Of a DNA stretch of 33,315 nucleotides, positions 15,882-24,237 are shown piece by piece. The notes below the pieces were generated by a model. The model was given only the letters and a program-made list of their open reading frames with translations, ran no database searches and had not been told where the DNA came from. Position 1 is the stretch's first letter. Each line of letters begins with the position of its first letter. The translations under genes were made by a program, and so were the position numbers. Source of the stretch: Bacteroidales bacterium (GTDB taxonomy: Bacteria; Bacteroidota; Bacteroidia; Bacteroidales; GCA-2748055); contig JAUUZQ010000037.1 in assembly GCA_030589895.1 (NCBI GenBank), forward strand, positions 1 through 33,315, read 5' to 3'.

Positions 15882-17234
15882 ATGAAACCCAAACTTCTCC
15901 TACTCTTGTCCTTGATATTACTCGTTAATTTAAATTGCACACACGAACAAGTCGATTACATGGAGCAATGGCCACAATTCCGCGGACCATTTGCATCAGG
16001 AATTATTGAAACCACTAATCTCCCTGATACCTGGAATAGAGAAACAGGAGAAAATATAAAATGGGATATTGACATTCCCGGACTGGGTCACTCCTGTCCT
16101 GTTATTTGGGAAGATAAATTATTTCTTACCACAGCAATAAGCAGCGCGGGAACCAATAATCTGAAAATTGGTTTATATGGAGATATAGATGAGGATAGTG
16201 ATGAATCTATCCATGAGTTAAAATTATACTGTATTGATAAAAACTCAGGGGAAATCCTATGGGAACAGCTGGCCTACAAGGGTGTACCCAGTACGAAACG
16301 TCACACAAAATCTTCACATGCCAATCCCACTCCGGCAACAAATGGCTTATATGTGGTGGCATTTTTTGGTTCAAACGGACTATTCTGCTATGACATGAAA
16401 GGCAAGCTAATATGGGAAAAAGACTTTGACAAAATGAATGCCGGTCCGTTTACTGATCCTGATGTGGAGTGGGGTTTTGCCAGTTCACCAATAGTGCATG
16501 AGGACAGGATAATTATTCAATGTGATTTTTTGGGCGATCCTTATATCGCTGCGCTGGATATTGAAACAGGTGAGGAAATCTGGAATACGCCCAGGGATGA
16601 GATTTCCACCTGGAGCACACCAAATTTCTATAATGAAAATGGATATCGGCAGATCATTGTCAATGGATTCAAACACATGGGTGCCTATGATTTTGATACA
16701 GGGGAAGAGATCTGGAAAATGAGTGGCGGAGGTGATGCGCCGGTGCCTACTCCCCTTTTTGCTCACGGACTGATTTATATACACAATGCACACGGTCGCT
16801 ATTCCCCGATATTTGCTATTAAACCAGAAGCAAAGGGAGACATCACCCTGGACAAAGACAGTACAACAAATGAGAATATAGTCTGGAGTATTAAACGAGG
16901 TGGAGCATATAATCCTACCAATGTGATTTATGGAGATTACATGTATAACATGCGAATGAATAGTCAGCTGATGTGCTTCGATGCAAGGACGGGGGAAAGA
17001 ATATATACTGAAAAGTTACCGGATACCAGGGGGCTGACAGCATCAGGAGTAGCATCCAACGGAAAACTATATTATTCGACTGAACAGGGAAATGTATTCG
17101 TTGTGAAAGCCGGACCGGAATTTGAGATTATTGCCGAAAATAGCATGGACGATCCCATTATGGCCTCACCAGCTATTTCAGACAACATGCTGTTTTTCAG
17201 AACACAACACTCTCTCGTTGCAATTGGAAAATAA
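15882..17234 (+). CDS. PQQ-like beta-propeller lipoprotein/secreted protein
   Basis: The 450-aa protein has a hydrophobic signal (KPKLLLLLSLILLVNLNC) ending in a Cys. The lipobox is poor (LNC rather than [AS][GA]C), so lipidation is uncertain. The mature part begins WPQFRGPFASGI, the typical opening of PQQ_2/quinoprotein-like eight-bladed propellers. Blade repeats follow: GEILWEQ, GKLIWEKDF, GEEIWNTP, GEEIWKMSG and GERIYTEK. Such proteins act as extracytoplasmic scaffolds (BamB-like) or sugar/alcohol dehydrogenase-like enzymes; nothing here identifies a cofactor or substrate. The longer frame from a GTG at 15840 lies inside the upstream gene and is rejected. Confidence 0.88.
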   Translation: MKPKLLLLLSLILLVNLNCTHEQVDYMEQWPQFRGPFASGIIETTNLPDTWNRETGENIKWDIDIPGLGHSCPVIWEDKLFLTTAISSAGTNNLKIGLYGDIDEDSDESIHELKLYCIDKNSGEILWEQLAYKGVPSTKRHTKSSHANPTPATNGLYVVAFFGSNGLFCYDMKGKLIWEKDFDKMNAGPFTDPDVEWGFASSPIVHEDRIIIQCDFLGDPYIAALDIETGEEIWNTPRDEISTWSTPNFYNENGYRQIIVNGFKHMGAYDFDTGEEIWKMSGGGDAPVPTPLFAHGLIYIHNAHGRYSPIFAIKPEAKGDITLDKDSTTNENIVWSIKRGGAYNPTNVIYGDYMYNMRMNSQLMCFDARTGERIYTEKLPDTRGLTASGVASNGKLYYSTEQGNVFVVKAGPEFEIIAENSMDDPIMASPAISDNMLFFRTQHSLVAIGK

Positions 17235-17272
17235 TTCTTAATTTGTGAAGACATATTTTAGACAAGAATAAC

Positions 17273-17725
17273 ATGGGCTTTATTGAGACTATAAAACCAA
17301 AACTTCCAAAGCGCTACCTCTTGTTTATTGCAGCAGGCATGTGGACATTTGCAGGGGGGATGCTTCTGTTTAAAGGGATATCGTTGCTAATTGAAAATAT
17401 GCAGCTTTTTTGGTGGGAGTCGGTGATAAGTATAGCTGGAGGAATGACATTCTACGTATTGCTATTTTCAAAAATATCCCTGAAACATACAAGGAGAATT
17501 TTAGGAATCAAACACGATTATCCCTGCCTTTTTTCATTTTTCAGCTTCTCCAGTTATGCAATGATGGGGGTAATGATCACTTCAGGAATTTTACTTAGAA
17601 AATCAGGAGTAATTCCTGAGGAGTACTTACCACTTCTATATATAACTATGGGAATTCCTCTCTTTTTATCCTCTATCCGGTTTTATAGTTATGGCTTCAA
17701 GTACAACTCCTTCATTAAAAATTAA
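17273..17725 (+). CDS. Small four-helix membrane protein of unknown function
   Basis: A 150-aa basic protein with four likely transmembrane helices (about 16-40, 47-68, 88-108 and 121-141). The charged cytoplasmic ends include KPKLPKRY at the start and a tail ending NSFIKN. I do not recognise a named domain. The loop between helices 2 and 3 (SLKHTRRILGIKHDYPCLFSF) is strongly basic and has the only distinctive sequence. It lies 38 bases after the PQQ-propeller gene and 90 bases before the LPG-synthase-TM-like gene, all on the same strand. The ATG at 17273 follows only non-coding sequence and gives a plausible N-terminus. The frame is clean and codon use resembles its neighbours, so it is probably real. 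Confidence 0.75.
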   Translation: MGFIETIKPKLPKRYLLFIAAGMWTFAGGMLLFKGISLLIENMQLFWWESVISIAGGMTFYVLLFSKISLKHTRRILGIKHDYPCLFSFFSFSSYAMMGVMITSGILLRKSGVIPEEYLPLLYITMGIPLFLSSIRFYSYGFKYNSFIKN

Positions 17726-17815
17726 TACAATCAGACGGGGTAGCAATTTTCATTTTCCTAAATGTCAGATTGATATTCCGCTTGGATTCCTTACTTTTAG
17801 CATGAAATTTTTTCC

Positions 17816-18694
17816 ATGAAGAAACTATTCAATATTCTGATATTTATCTCTTTCATCTTCCTGTTTGTCTATCTGATAAAGCAGGATTTGATCATACCTG
17901 AGATTCCATCTCTAAGCTGGCTAATCATTTCAGTGCTCTTTGTTTTTGCCGGATTCTATGCGAGCACCATTAGCTGGCAGGTGGCCCTAAAATCGCATGG
18001 TAAAAAGATATCTCACAAGGACGCCATTGTTTCACACGGACAGGCCATCTTTGCAAAATATATTCCCGGGAAGATATGGGTGATCCTTGGCAGAGCAAGC
18101 TATATTGCCAGGGGAAAGGAGGAGATGAAAAACTACTCTTTTGTTTCTATGAAGGAGCAGTTGATATATATTTGGGCAGGATTAATGATCAGCGCTATAC
18201 CCACATTTATATTCTACAAATTTGAATGGATATCGATACTTCTTACAGCAATCATCGTTTTGCTGTCGTTGGTTCTGTTTTCAGCTCCGTTTCACAGATT
18301 TATACTCGGTATTTTTAAGAGGTTATTTAAGAAAGAGCTTGAATTACCGGTTATTAGTTTTAGAAAATCCCTACCCATTATTCTCTCAACCTCGCTGATC
18401 TGGCTCTTCTGGACCCTTGGATTTTACCTGTTTATGTTGGCTTTTTCAGATGATCTTCTACCAGTAATGGCCTTTGCATTTCCACTGAGCGTAAGTTTTG
18501 GTGTCCTGGCTATAATACTTCCCGGTGGTTTGGGTGTAAGAGAGGGGATGATTGTTGGCTACCTGACTCTTGCAGGACTGGATATTGAAACAGCAACGAC
18601 TATTTCGTTTATGAACAGGCTGTGGTTTATAGGGGGGGAAGTTTTTATCTTTCTGCTGTCACTGCTTATCAGACTCATCAATAAAAAGGATTAA
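17816..18694 (+). CDS. LPG-synthase transmembrane-domain (UPF0104/AglD-like) protein
   Basis: The 292-aa protein has about 7-8 transmembrane helices. It has the family motif region KYIPGKIWVILGRASYIA (about 79-96) and a second conserved piece LPGGLGVREGMIVGYLTLAG late in the protein. These are hallmarks of PF03706, the flippase-like membrane domain of lysylphosphatidylglycerol synthase, also found alone near polysaccharide and glycolipid genes. The catalytic cytosolic LPG synthase domain is absent, so it is not a complete MprF. A role in moving a glycolipid or lipid-linked sugar is inferred from family and from the glycan cassette that converges on it; their stops are 2 bases apart. Confidence 0.85.
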   Translation: MKKLFNILIFISFIFLFVYLIKQDLIIPEIPSLSWLIISVLFVFAGFYASTISWQVALKSHGKKISHKDAIVSHGQAIFAKYIPGKIWVILGRASYIARGKEEMKNYSFVSMKEQLIYIWAGLMISAIPTFIFYKFEWISILLTAIIVLLSLVLFSAPFHRFILGIFKRLFKKELELPVISFRKSLPIILSTSLIWLFWTLGFYLFMLAFSDDLLPVMAFAFPLSVSFGVLAIILPGGLGVREGMIVGYLTLAGLDIETATTISFMNRLWFIGGEVFIFLLSLLIRLINKKD

Positions 18695-18696
18695 CA

Positions 18697-19818
18697 TCAC
18701 TCCTGAATAAGCGCATAAACATCTTCAATAAAACCAAAAGGAAATCGATCCATCGTGGCTTCAGTTGCCATTAGGATTATCACATCACTTTCAATAAGTT
18801 TGGGAAGTACATCAATCTCTTCGACTAAGATTGCTTCTTCTAAATGATTTGCCATAATACGATTATAGTAATACCAGAACTCCCCTTCATGAAAAGCCCG
18901 ATTACTGATTCCGAGGTTGTGCAATCCCCAGTAGAAACTGTCAGCAATGACAATTGATTTAACTGAATCGGATTCGTCCTCAGGATAGTGAATTTCAGGG
19001 TAGGCAAGTTTATCATAGTTGACCCTGAACAGAATGTTCATTCCATCTTCGATATCCCTATCGGAACTTCTGTATTTACGACTCACCTTTATATTCCCCC
19101 ATTCAAATTCAGGCATATCTTTTCCGGTCAATTCTTCAGTGTACCTGATAAGTGAATCTACGACCAGAACCATCCCATAGTAACTCCAGTGGACACCGGT
19201 TCTTGGATAAAGGCAATATCTGGATGTGTCCTTCATTTCAAGGAACCATGAATTAAAATCAATATAATTAAGGCCTGCTTCCTGACAAAACTTAACATAG
19301 GTTTCTATGTTCGTTGGCCCCTTCTCTGTATGGTATCGATCCGGGAAAAAATCAGGATAGTATGATCCTTTTCCAGCTGCAAATGCGAGCAAGAGCTTTG
19401 TTCCTTTTTCAGCTAAACTATCTTGAATCACCTTAAGCTTCCTTACTTTTTCACTTATCACAGAATCGCCCAGAAAATCTGTACCGTAGTACGCTTTGAT
19501 ATAATTTGATTCATAGAGGTAATTCTTCTTTCCAATCACCACTCCACTTGCCAGTGCTTTTCTATAAAGTGTAAATGCCAGCTGGTTATTGACGCGTACA
19601 AATACAGCTCTGAATCCAAACCTGTCGTTGAGTGCTTTTTCAGCTGCCGGTTGATATGCCACACTAAACCAATCATCTTTTGAAAACTCTGGCACTTCGG
19701 CTATCTTGACTGCACCTTTAAGCTTTCTGGTATGAACCAGCCCGGTTACCTGCTGAAACAGCGGAAGCAATAATGCGCCAACCAGGATCCACGACCATAT
19801 GTGTAGTTTCCTCTCCAT
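18697..19818 (-). CDS. AlgJ/AlgX-like SGNH-fold protein (glycan O-acetylation)
   Basis: The 373-aa protein has one N-terminal signal anchor (about residues 8-26). An ALGX/ALGJ-type SGNH domain follows, with the early motif ALNDRFGFRAVFVRVNN, the His motif TGVHWSYYG and the Ser motif VIADSFYWG. In P. aeruginosa AlgJ and AlgX the His motif is DTHW, with the Asp part of the catalytic pair. Here that Asp position is Gly, so either another acid serves or activity is reduced. Such proteins take acetyl groups passed by the MBOAT partner and transfer them to exported polysaccharide in the periplasm. The MBOAT gene ends 2 bases upstream, which supports the pairing. It is the last gene of a four-gene minus-strand operon. 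Confidence 0.85.
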   Translation of the reverse strand: MERKLHIWSWILVGALLLPLFQQVTGLVHTRKLKGAVKIAEVPEFSKDDWFSVAYQPAAEKALNDRFGFRAVFVRVNNQLAFTLYRKALASGVVIGKKNYLYESNYIKAYYGTDFLGDSVISEKVRKLKVIQDSLAEKGTKLLLAFAAGKGSYYPDFFPDRYHTEKGPTNIETYVKFCQEAGLNYIDFNSWFLEMKDTSRYCLYPRTGVHWSYYGMVLVVDSLIRYTEELTGKDMPEFEWGNIKVSRKYRSSDRDIEDGMNILFRVNYDKLAYPEIHYPEDESDSVKSIVIADSFYWGLHNLGISNRAFHEGEFWYYYNRIMANHLEEAILVEEIDVLPKLIESDVIILMATEATMDRFPFGFIEDVYALIQE

Positions 19819-19820
19819 AT

Positions 19821-21242
19821 TTAAAACCTAAAGTATATAAACGGATTAAAACCTGTGCTCGTAATAGATCCAAGGGACAAGAAAAACAGGAGAATAACAA
19901 TTGCTCCCATCCAGATATATCTCTGTTTTGTATATGACTCAAAATAAACTTTCTGCTCCCATCTTCTTCCAAATTTAAAAATGGTAATAAAGGAGAAGAA
20001 AATCGCAAAGGGAAGACCAATGATAAATTGCCTGTAACTCTCCAATGGGAATGCTCCAAAATCGAAGGCAAACAATCTTTTATAATATTCCATCGCCTCC
20101 GGGAATGTGTCAAGCCGAAATACTACCCACCCCAGTATGGCCACCAAAAATGTAAAAATTGTGGCAGGGACCTTGCCAATTTTATCCAGCAGTTTTTTAA
20201 GAAACAGGCGATCAAGTACAAGGAACAAACCATGATAGGCACCCCAGATTACAAAGTTCCATGAGGCGCCATGCCATAGGCCTGATATGAGAAATACCAC
20301 CCAGAGATTAAAGAAGAGTCGCCCTTTTGTTTTTACTCTGCTGCCACCCAAAGGAATATAAAGATAATCACGCATCCAGGAGCTAAGTGTCATGTGCCAG
20401 CGGCGCCAGAACTCAGTAATACTGGTTGAAACATAAGGGTTATTGAAGTTCTCAGGGAAAGTGAAACCAAGCATTCTGCCAATCCCAATAGCCATATCGG
20501 AATATCCTGCAAAATCAAAATAGATTTGAAAACTATAAGCCAGCAAACCAATCCATGCAAATGTACTGCTCATGGAACCGGGATCCATCGCCATGATAAT
20601 ATCAGCCTGGTGTCCCATGACATTCGCAATCAATACCTTTTTTGCCAGACCAATTACAAACCTGTAAAATCCGCTTATGCGATCTGAACCCTTAGCTTCC
20701 CTATTGGTAATCTGATCAGCAATTGTATTAAATCTTACAATTGGACCAGCAATCAGTTGGGGAAACATGACAATATATAGAAGGAAGTCAGTAGCTTTTT
20801 CGAGTGGAGCCCGTACCTTTCGGTATACATCCAGACAATAAGAGAGACATTGAAATGTAAAAAAGGAAATACCTATGGGGAGCACAACAGCAGTCCATGG
20901 ACTAGATTCTCCTCCCATCTTTACAATCAGGTCATTGAAATTTTCCACAAAGAAATTGGCGTACTTAAAATAGAGCAGTACACCAATATTTAGCGATAGG
21001 GCAAAAACCAGAAACATCTTCCTTCGTTTCTCCTCTTTTGCCATTGACATCGTTCTCACAAGATAGAAAGTCACTATGGTTGAGCCCACCAGGATAAATA
21101 CAAATTTTGGTGCACCCCATGCATAAAATGCCAGACTGAATATAAGCAGCGTGTAATTCTTTAACTTTTTGGGAGTCAGGTAGTATAGCAGAAGAAAAAC
21201 AGGCAGAAAATATACAAGGAAGATTGTACTGGAAAAAACCAT
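19821..21242 (-). CDS. MBOAT O-acyltransferase, AlgI-like
   Basis: Integral-membrane acyltransferase that moves an acetyl group from a cytoplasmic donor across the membrane for polysaccharide modification. The 473-aa protein has about 11-12 helices. Hallmarks: PQLIAGPIVRF, EFWRRWHMTLSSWMRDYLYIPLGG (given as EFWRRWHMTLSSW and MRDYLYIPLGG), and the catalytic-His region LISGLWHGASWNFVIWGAYHG. Both conserved histidines (LWHGA and AYHG) are present. It starts with MVFSSTIFLVYFLPVF, the usual AlgI N-terminus. It pairs with the AlgJ/AlgX-like gene 2 bases downstream and follows the GT2 gene by 11 bases. The recipient glycan is unknown. Confidence 0.93.
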   Translation of the reverse strand: MVFSSTIFLVYFLPVFLLLYYLTPKKLKNYTLLIFSLAFYAWGAPKFVFILVGSTIVTFYLVRTMSMAKEEKRRKMFLVFALSLNIGVLLYFKYANFFVENFNDLIVKMGGESSPWTAVVLPIGISFFTFQCLSYCLDVYRKVRAPLEKATDFLLYIVMFPQLIAGPIVRFNTIADQITNREAKGSDRISGFYRFVIGLAKKVLIANVMGHQADIIMAMDPGSMSSTFAWIGLLAYSFQIYFDFAGYSDMAIGIGRMLGFTFPENFNNPYVSTSITEFWRRWHMTLSSWMRDYLYIPLGGSRVKTKGRLFFNLWVVFLISGLWHGASWNFVIWGAYHGLFLVLDRLFLKKLLDKIGKVPATIFTFLVAILGWVVFRLDTFPEAMEYYKRLFAFDFGAFPLESYRQFIIGLPFAIFFSFITIFKFGRRWEQKVYFESYTKQRYIWMGAIVILLFFLSLGSITSTGFNPFIYFRF

Positions 21243-21253
21243 AGTAGACCTGT

Positions 21254-22354
21254 TTAATTCTGTAGTCTGTCGTTATCCTGAATATCCATCCACATGGCAA
21301 ACAGCAGAGACTGGAATCCGGAGAATACCAAAAATATATAAATCAATAAAATGCTATTTGGCGTTGCCGGACCAGATACAAACAGGTTTAAAAGTATCTC
21401 AACCAAAAAAGGAATTGATGCTGCAAACATGATCATTGAAAGCCAGTACAATAGAAACAGCGGATGAAAATCACGTTTAAAATAACGGATCCATATTCGC
21501 TTATAAAAAGACTTGAACAAGAGCCATGAAACCCTTGGAATCAAATGGAATATCTTCATTTTGGAATTTTCACCCACACGATATATAGGCTTTATTTCCA
21601 CCTCTTTAAGCGTACATTTTGCTATGTTAAGTTTCACCAGCATATCATTTGGCATTCCATACTTCTTATAGATAGCAGGTATCTCAATCTTTTTGAGTGC
21701 ATCCAATGAAATAGCAGTGTAGCCAGTCTGTGTATCAGAAACCCTCCAATAACCTGAAGCCACTTTTGTAAGAATAGAGAGTACTGAATTTCCAAAATAT
21801 CTGGTTCGCGGAATAAGATATTTAGCACTGCGATGGATCAAGCGATTACCCTTTACATAGTCAATTCCCTCTTCCACAACCGGACCACAGATATCCGCAA
21901 GTTCACCCGGATCCATCTGTCCATCGCCAGCCATGACAGCTGTGCAATCTATATTGTTGTCCTTGCACCACTTATAACCCCGTGCAATAGCAGAACCCAC
22001 TCCCCCATTTTTCAACTGGTTGATCAGGATAATCCTGTCATTAGCCGGATTTTCATTGATTATTTCTGAGGGGACAAATTTATCGATCTCCTTTCTGTCA
22101 AGCTCCTCCAGATAAATATCTGCTTCGTTGTACAGGGTTTTTACGATCTTCAATGGCCCGATATTTTCGTTAGAGAATTTTCCTTCCTCTTTTTGCAGGT
22201 ATTGCTTCACTACTTCCAGTGTCTTGTCGGGGGAAGCATCATTAACAATCACTATACGGTCTACATAATCCGGCATGGTTTCAATAACCATTCCGATCTG
22301 TGTCTCTTCATTGTAGGCGGGTACAACCACCGCGATTGTTTTATTTTTCAGCAT
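21254..22354 (-). CDS. Family 2 glycosyltransferase, polyprenol-phosphate sugar synthase-like
   Basis: The 366-aa protein has an N-terminal GT-A domain with VVVPAYNEE (residues about 9-17), VNDASPDKT, the metal-binding AGDGQMDP, and DTQTGYTAI. Two transmembrane helices (about 298-320 and 332-354) form the C-terminus. This layout fits polyprenol-monophosphate hexose synthases (DPM1/GtrB-like), which make the lipid-linked donors used by GT-C enzymes; the adjacent GT-C-like gene (4 bases upstream) suits this. An unusual insertion of about 45 residues (roughly 57-105, acidic) separates the nucleotide-binding part from the NGGVGSAIARGYK motif. The sugar and acceptor cannot be read from sequence. 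Confidence 0.9.
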   Translation of the reverse strand: MLKNKTIAVVVPAYNEETQIGMVIETMPDYVDRIVIVNDASPDKTLEVVKQYLQKEEGKFSNENIGPLKIVKTLYNEADIYLEELDRKEIDKFVPSEIINENPANDRIILINQLKNGGVGSAIARGYKWCKDNNIDCTAVMAGDGQMDPGELADICGPVVEEGIDYVKGNRLIHRSAKYLIPRTRYFGNSVLSILTKVASGYWRVSDTQTGYTAISLDALKKIEIPAIYKKYGMPNDMLVKLNIAKCTLKEVEIKPIYRVGENSKMKIFHLIPRVSWLLFKSFYKRIWIRYFKRDFHPLFLLYWLSMIMFAASIPFLVEILLNLFVSGPATPNSILLIYIFLVFSGFQSLLFAMWMDIQDNDRLQN

Positions 22355-22358
22355 TTAT

Positions 22359-23966
22359 CTAATCGTTTATCATATGAAAGTACATTCTTTCTGCCACTTC
22401 TGAAACTGCTTCCTCATCAGAAATTTCAGATCTCTTGCCATAACGACTTACTTCACGGAGCAATTTCTTATCAGTTCTGATCATATCCTCAACAGACTGA
22501 AGCCCATCTGTCTCTTCCATGGCCTTTAATTCAGCATAATCATCACCAGCATAGTAATAGACATATATACTTTTTCTGGCAAGGAGGTGATCAGGATTTG
22601 ACAAGGAGGACCAATAATCTGAGGGACGCTTAAATTTCATAAATGATTTCCAATAAAGTTCTTTGTGCATCCCAACGTAATGAATAAAATTCTTCCTGTA
22701 TTGCCAGTGTTGAAACAGTTGAAACACTATCAAAAATCCAATTATGGAAGGTATTGCACGGCGTACAAGTTTCCTGCGATTGTTAATAGAATATTCCAAT
22801 ACAGCAGCCAGGGGAATTGCCATTAGTCCATATATATCAATATATGCCCTTAATCCAAACCCGCCTCCAAACCACCATGACCACCACGAACTTTGAACAT
22901 AAATCATAGTTATTGTTAGCACCAGAAGAGGCAAGAATATCTCCGGAATTCTTTTCCTGAGCAAGATAATACCCAGCACTGCGATTAGCATAATTGGGGT
23001 ATAGAGAAACCAACCTTTGCGGTAACTGAATAAGCCTTCAATAATATTCGGGTGAAGGAAATAAAAAGCACCTCCCTCGGCACCATAAGAAAAATAGAGA
23101 TAATGTCCGGTAATTGCTTTCCAATATAAAAGTTGAGGCATCCACGCAGCAATAAACGCAAGCAACATAATTATTACCAGGGGAGATTTTACCAGATAGA
23201 AAAGAATTCGCTGACCAAAATCTTTAAGGCTCTTCACATCCCATAGCAGCAGGACAAAGAAAACCAGGATATTTGTTGGCCGAACCAATGCAATAAATCC
23301 CAATAGTCCGCCAATAGCCAGGGCACGTAAAATTCCCGGCTTCTTATACCACCAGGGTACCATCCACATAAAAGCTGTCAGCAAGAAAAAGTTATACGAA
23401 TGAGACATTGCCCCCTCATCTGTAGCATAGTAGTAAAGGTTTGTCCCAAGTGCAATCGTAATCAGTATGGCTGCAACGACAATAGGTTTGAAATATCGTT
23501 TCAGAAAATTCTTCAGAATAATAAAACCCAGTAATACATATACAAAGGCACTAAATATGAGAAAAAACTGATAGATGGAGCTATATCCATCCTGAGCTTG
23601 ATTAAAAAGAGGCGCCAGGGCATGAGCCATGAAAAAAAACGGACTGTAGAGCACAGAAAGACCAAGCGATGTAATGATCAGTTTGTTTCCGTTCTCCACC
23701 TTACTGTACCAGAATTTATGGTCGTTCTTAAATCCTTCAGGCGGATTATCAAGAAAATTCAATGTTAAATCACCATAAATAAAAGTAGCCGGAAGATAGG
23801 CGTAATAGGATATTTTATCAGCATTTATAACTCCACGCGTGGGAGTATCCTTGGTCCATTTATGATGCGCAAGGTCTGATCCCAGGTAAAATAAAGCAAT
23901 AAACAGGATGGCCAGCTTAGGTAATTCGGACAGGGTAAACAGGCTTGTAAATTTTCTACCGGGCAT
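22359..23966 (-). CDS. Polytopic membrane protein, GT-C/ArnT-like glycosyltransferase candidate
   Basis: The 535-aa protein has about 10-11 hydrophobic helices up to residue ~430 and a charged soluble C-terminal tail of about 100 residues (DDYAELKAMEETDGLQSVED...). The first external loop contains RGVINADKISYYAYLPATF; an acidic residue followed by YY/Y recalls the D-x-x-Y pattern of PMT/ArnT-type GT-C enzymes. With the downstream GT2 gene it likely forms a lipid-linked sugar pathway: GT2 loads the carrier and this protein transfers outside the membrane. It is the first gene of the minus-strand operon. Its upstream region contains a TAnnTTTG element and then an octamer array. The family call is inference, with moderate confidence. 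Confidence 0.75.
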   Translation of the reverse strand: MPGRKFTSLFTLSELPKLAILFIALFYLGSDLAHHKWTKDTPTRGVINADKISYYAYLPATFIYGDLTLNFLDNPPEGFKNDHKFWYSKVENGNKLIITSLGLSVLYSPFFFMAHALAPLFNQAQDGYSSIYQFFLIFSAFVYVLLGFIILKNFLKRYFKPIVVAAILITIALGTNLYYYATDEGAMSHSYNFFLLTAFMWMVPWWYKKPGILRALAIGGLLGFIALVRPTNILVFFVLLLWDVKSLKDFGQRILFYLVKSPLVIIMLLAFIAAWMPQLLYWKAITGHYLYFSYGAEGGAFYFLHPNIIEGLFSYRKGWFLYTPIMLIAVLGIILLRKRIPEIFLPLLVLTITMIYVQSSWWSWWFGGGFGLRAYIDIYGLMAIPLAAVLEYSINNRRKLVRRAIPSIIGFLIVFQLFQHWQYRKNFIHYVGMHKELYWKSFMKFKRPSDYWSSLSNPDHLLARKSIYVYYYAGDDYAELKAMEETDGLQSVEDMIRTDKKLLREVSRYGKRSEISDEEAVSEVAERMYFHMIND

Positions 23967-23997
23967 ATGAATAATATATCTGTTTTTTTATCGACAC

Positions 23998-24005
23998 CAA
24001 AGATA
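23998..24005 (-). promoter_or_regulatory. Candidate -7 element of the glycan operon (TATCTTTG on minus strand)
   Basis: On the minus strand this reads TATCTTTG, an exact TAnnTTTG match, 31 bases before the ATG at 23966. The matching -33 position (about 24025-24028) falls at the edge of the octamer array that starts at 24027 and does not read TTTG. The array may therefore have replaced or displaced the upstream promoter element. Confidence 0.35.
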
Positions 24006-24026
24006 TACAAAAGTTTTGAGTGCGCT

Positions 24027-24130
24027 CATTGTTGCATTGTTGCATTGTTGCATTGTCGCATTGTCGCATTGTTGCATTGTCGCATTGTCGCATTGTCACA
24101 TTGTCGCATTGTCGCATTGTCGCATTGAAG
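24027..24130 (+). repeat. Octamer tandem array, third copy without a gene (about 12-13 units)
   Basis: Units in strict 8-base phase: CATTGTTG x3, CATTGTCG x2, CATTGTTG, CATTGTCG x2, CATTGTCA, CATTGTCG x3, and a decayed CATTGAAG. This is the motif of the arrays at 205 and 719, and it lies in the same orientation as the 719 array. No four-helix-bundle gene is nearby; it sits between divergently transcribed operons. When translated it gives an artificial octapeptide repeat IVALSHCx, which would be wrongly joined to the N-terminus of the next gene if the first available start were used. Confidence 0.93.
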
Positions 24131-24237
24131 AATTAACATTATTTAACAATTTTTGGCATCCATTTGGATCAGAATATCTGCTTGATTTTCTATTTTTGGC
24201 TTTGTTAAAACAGATTGAATATAATAAACAATACAAT

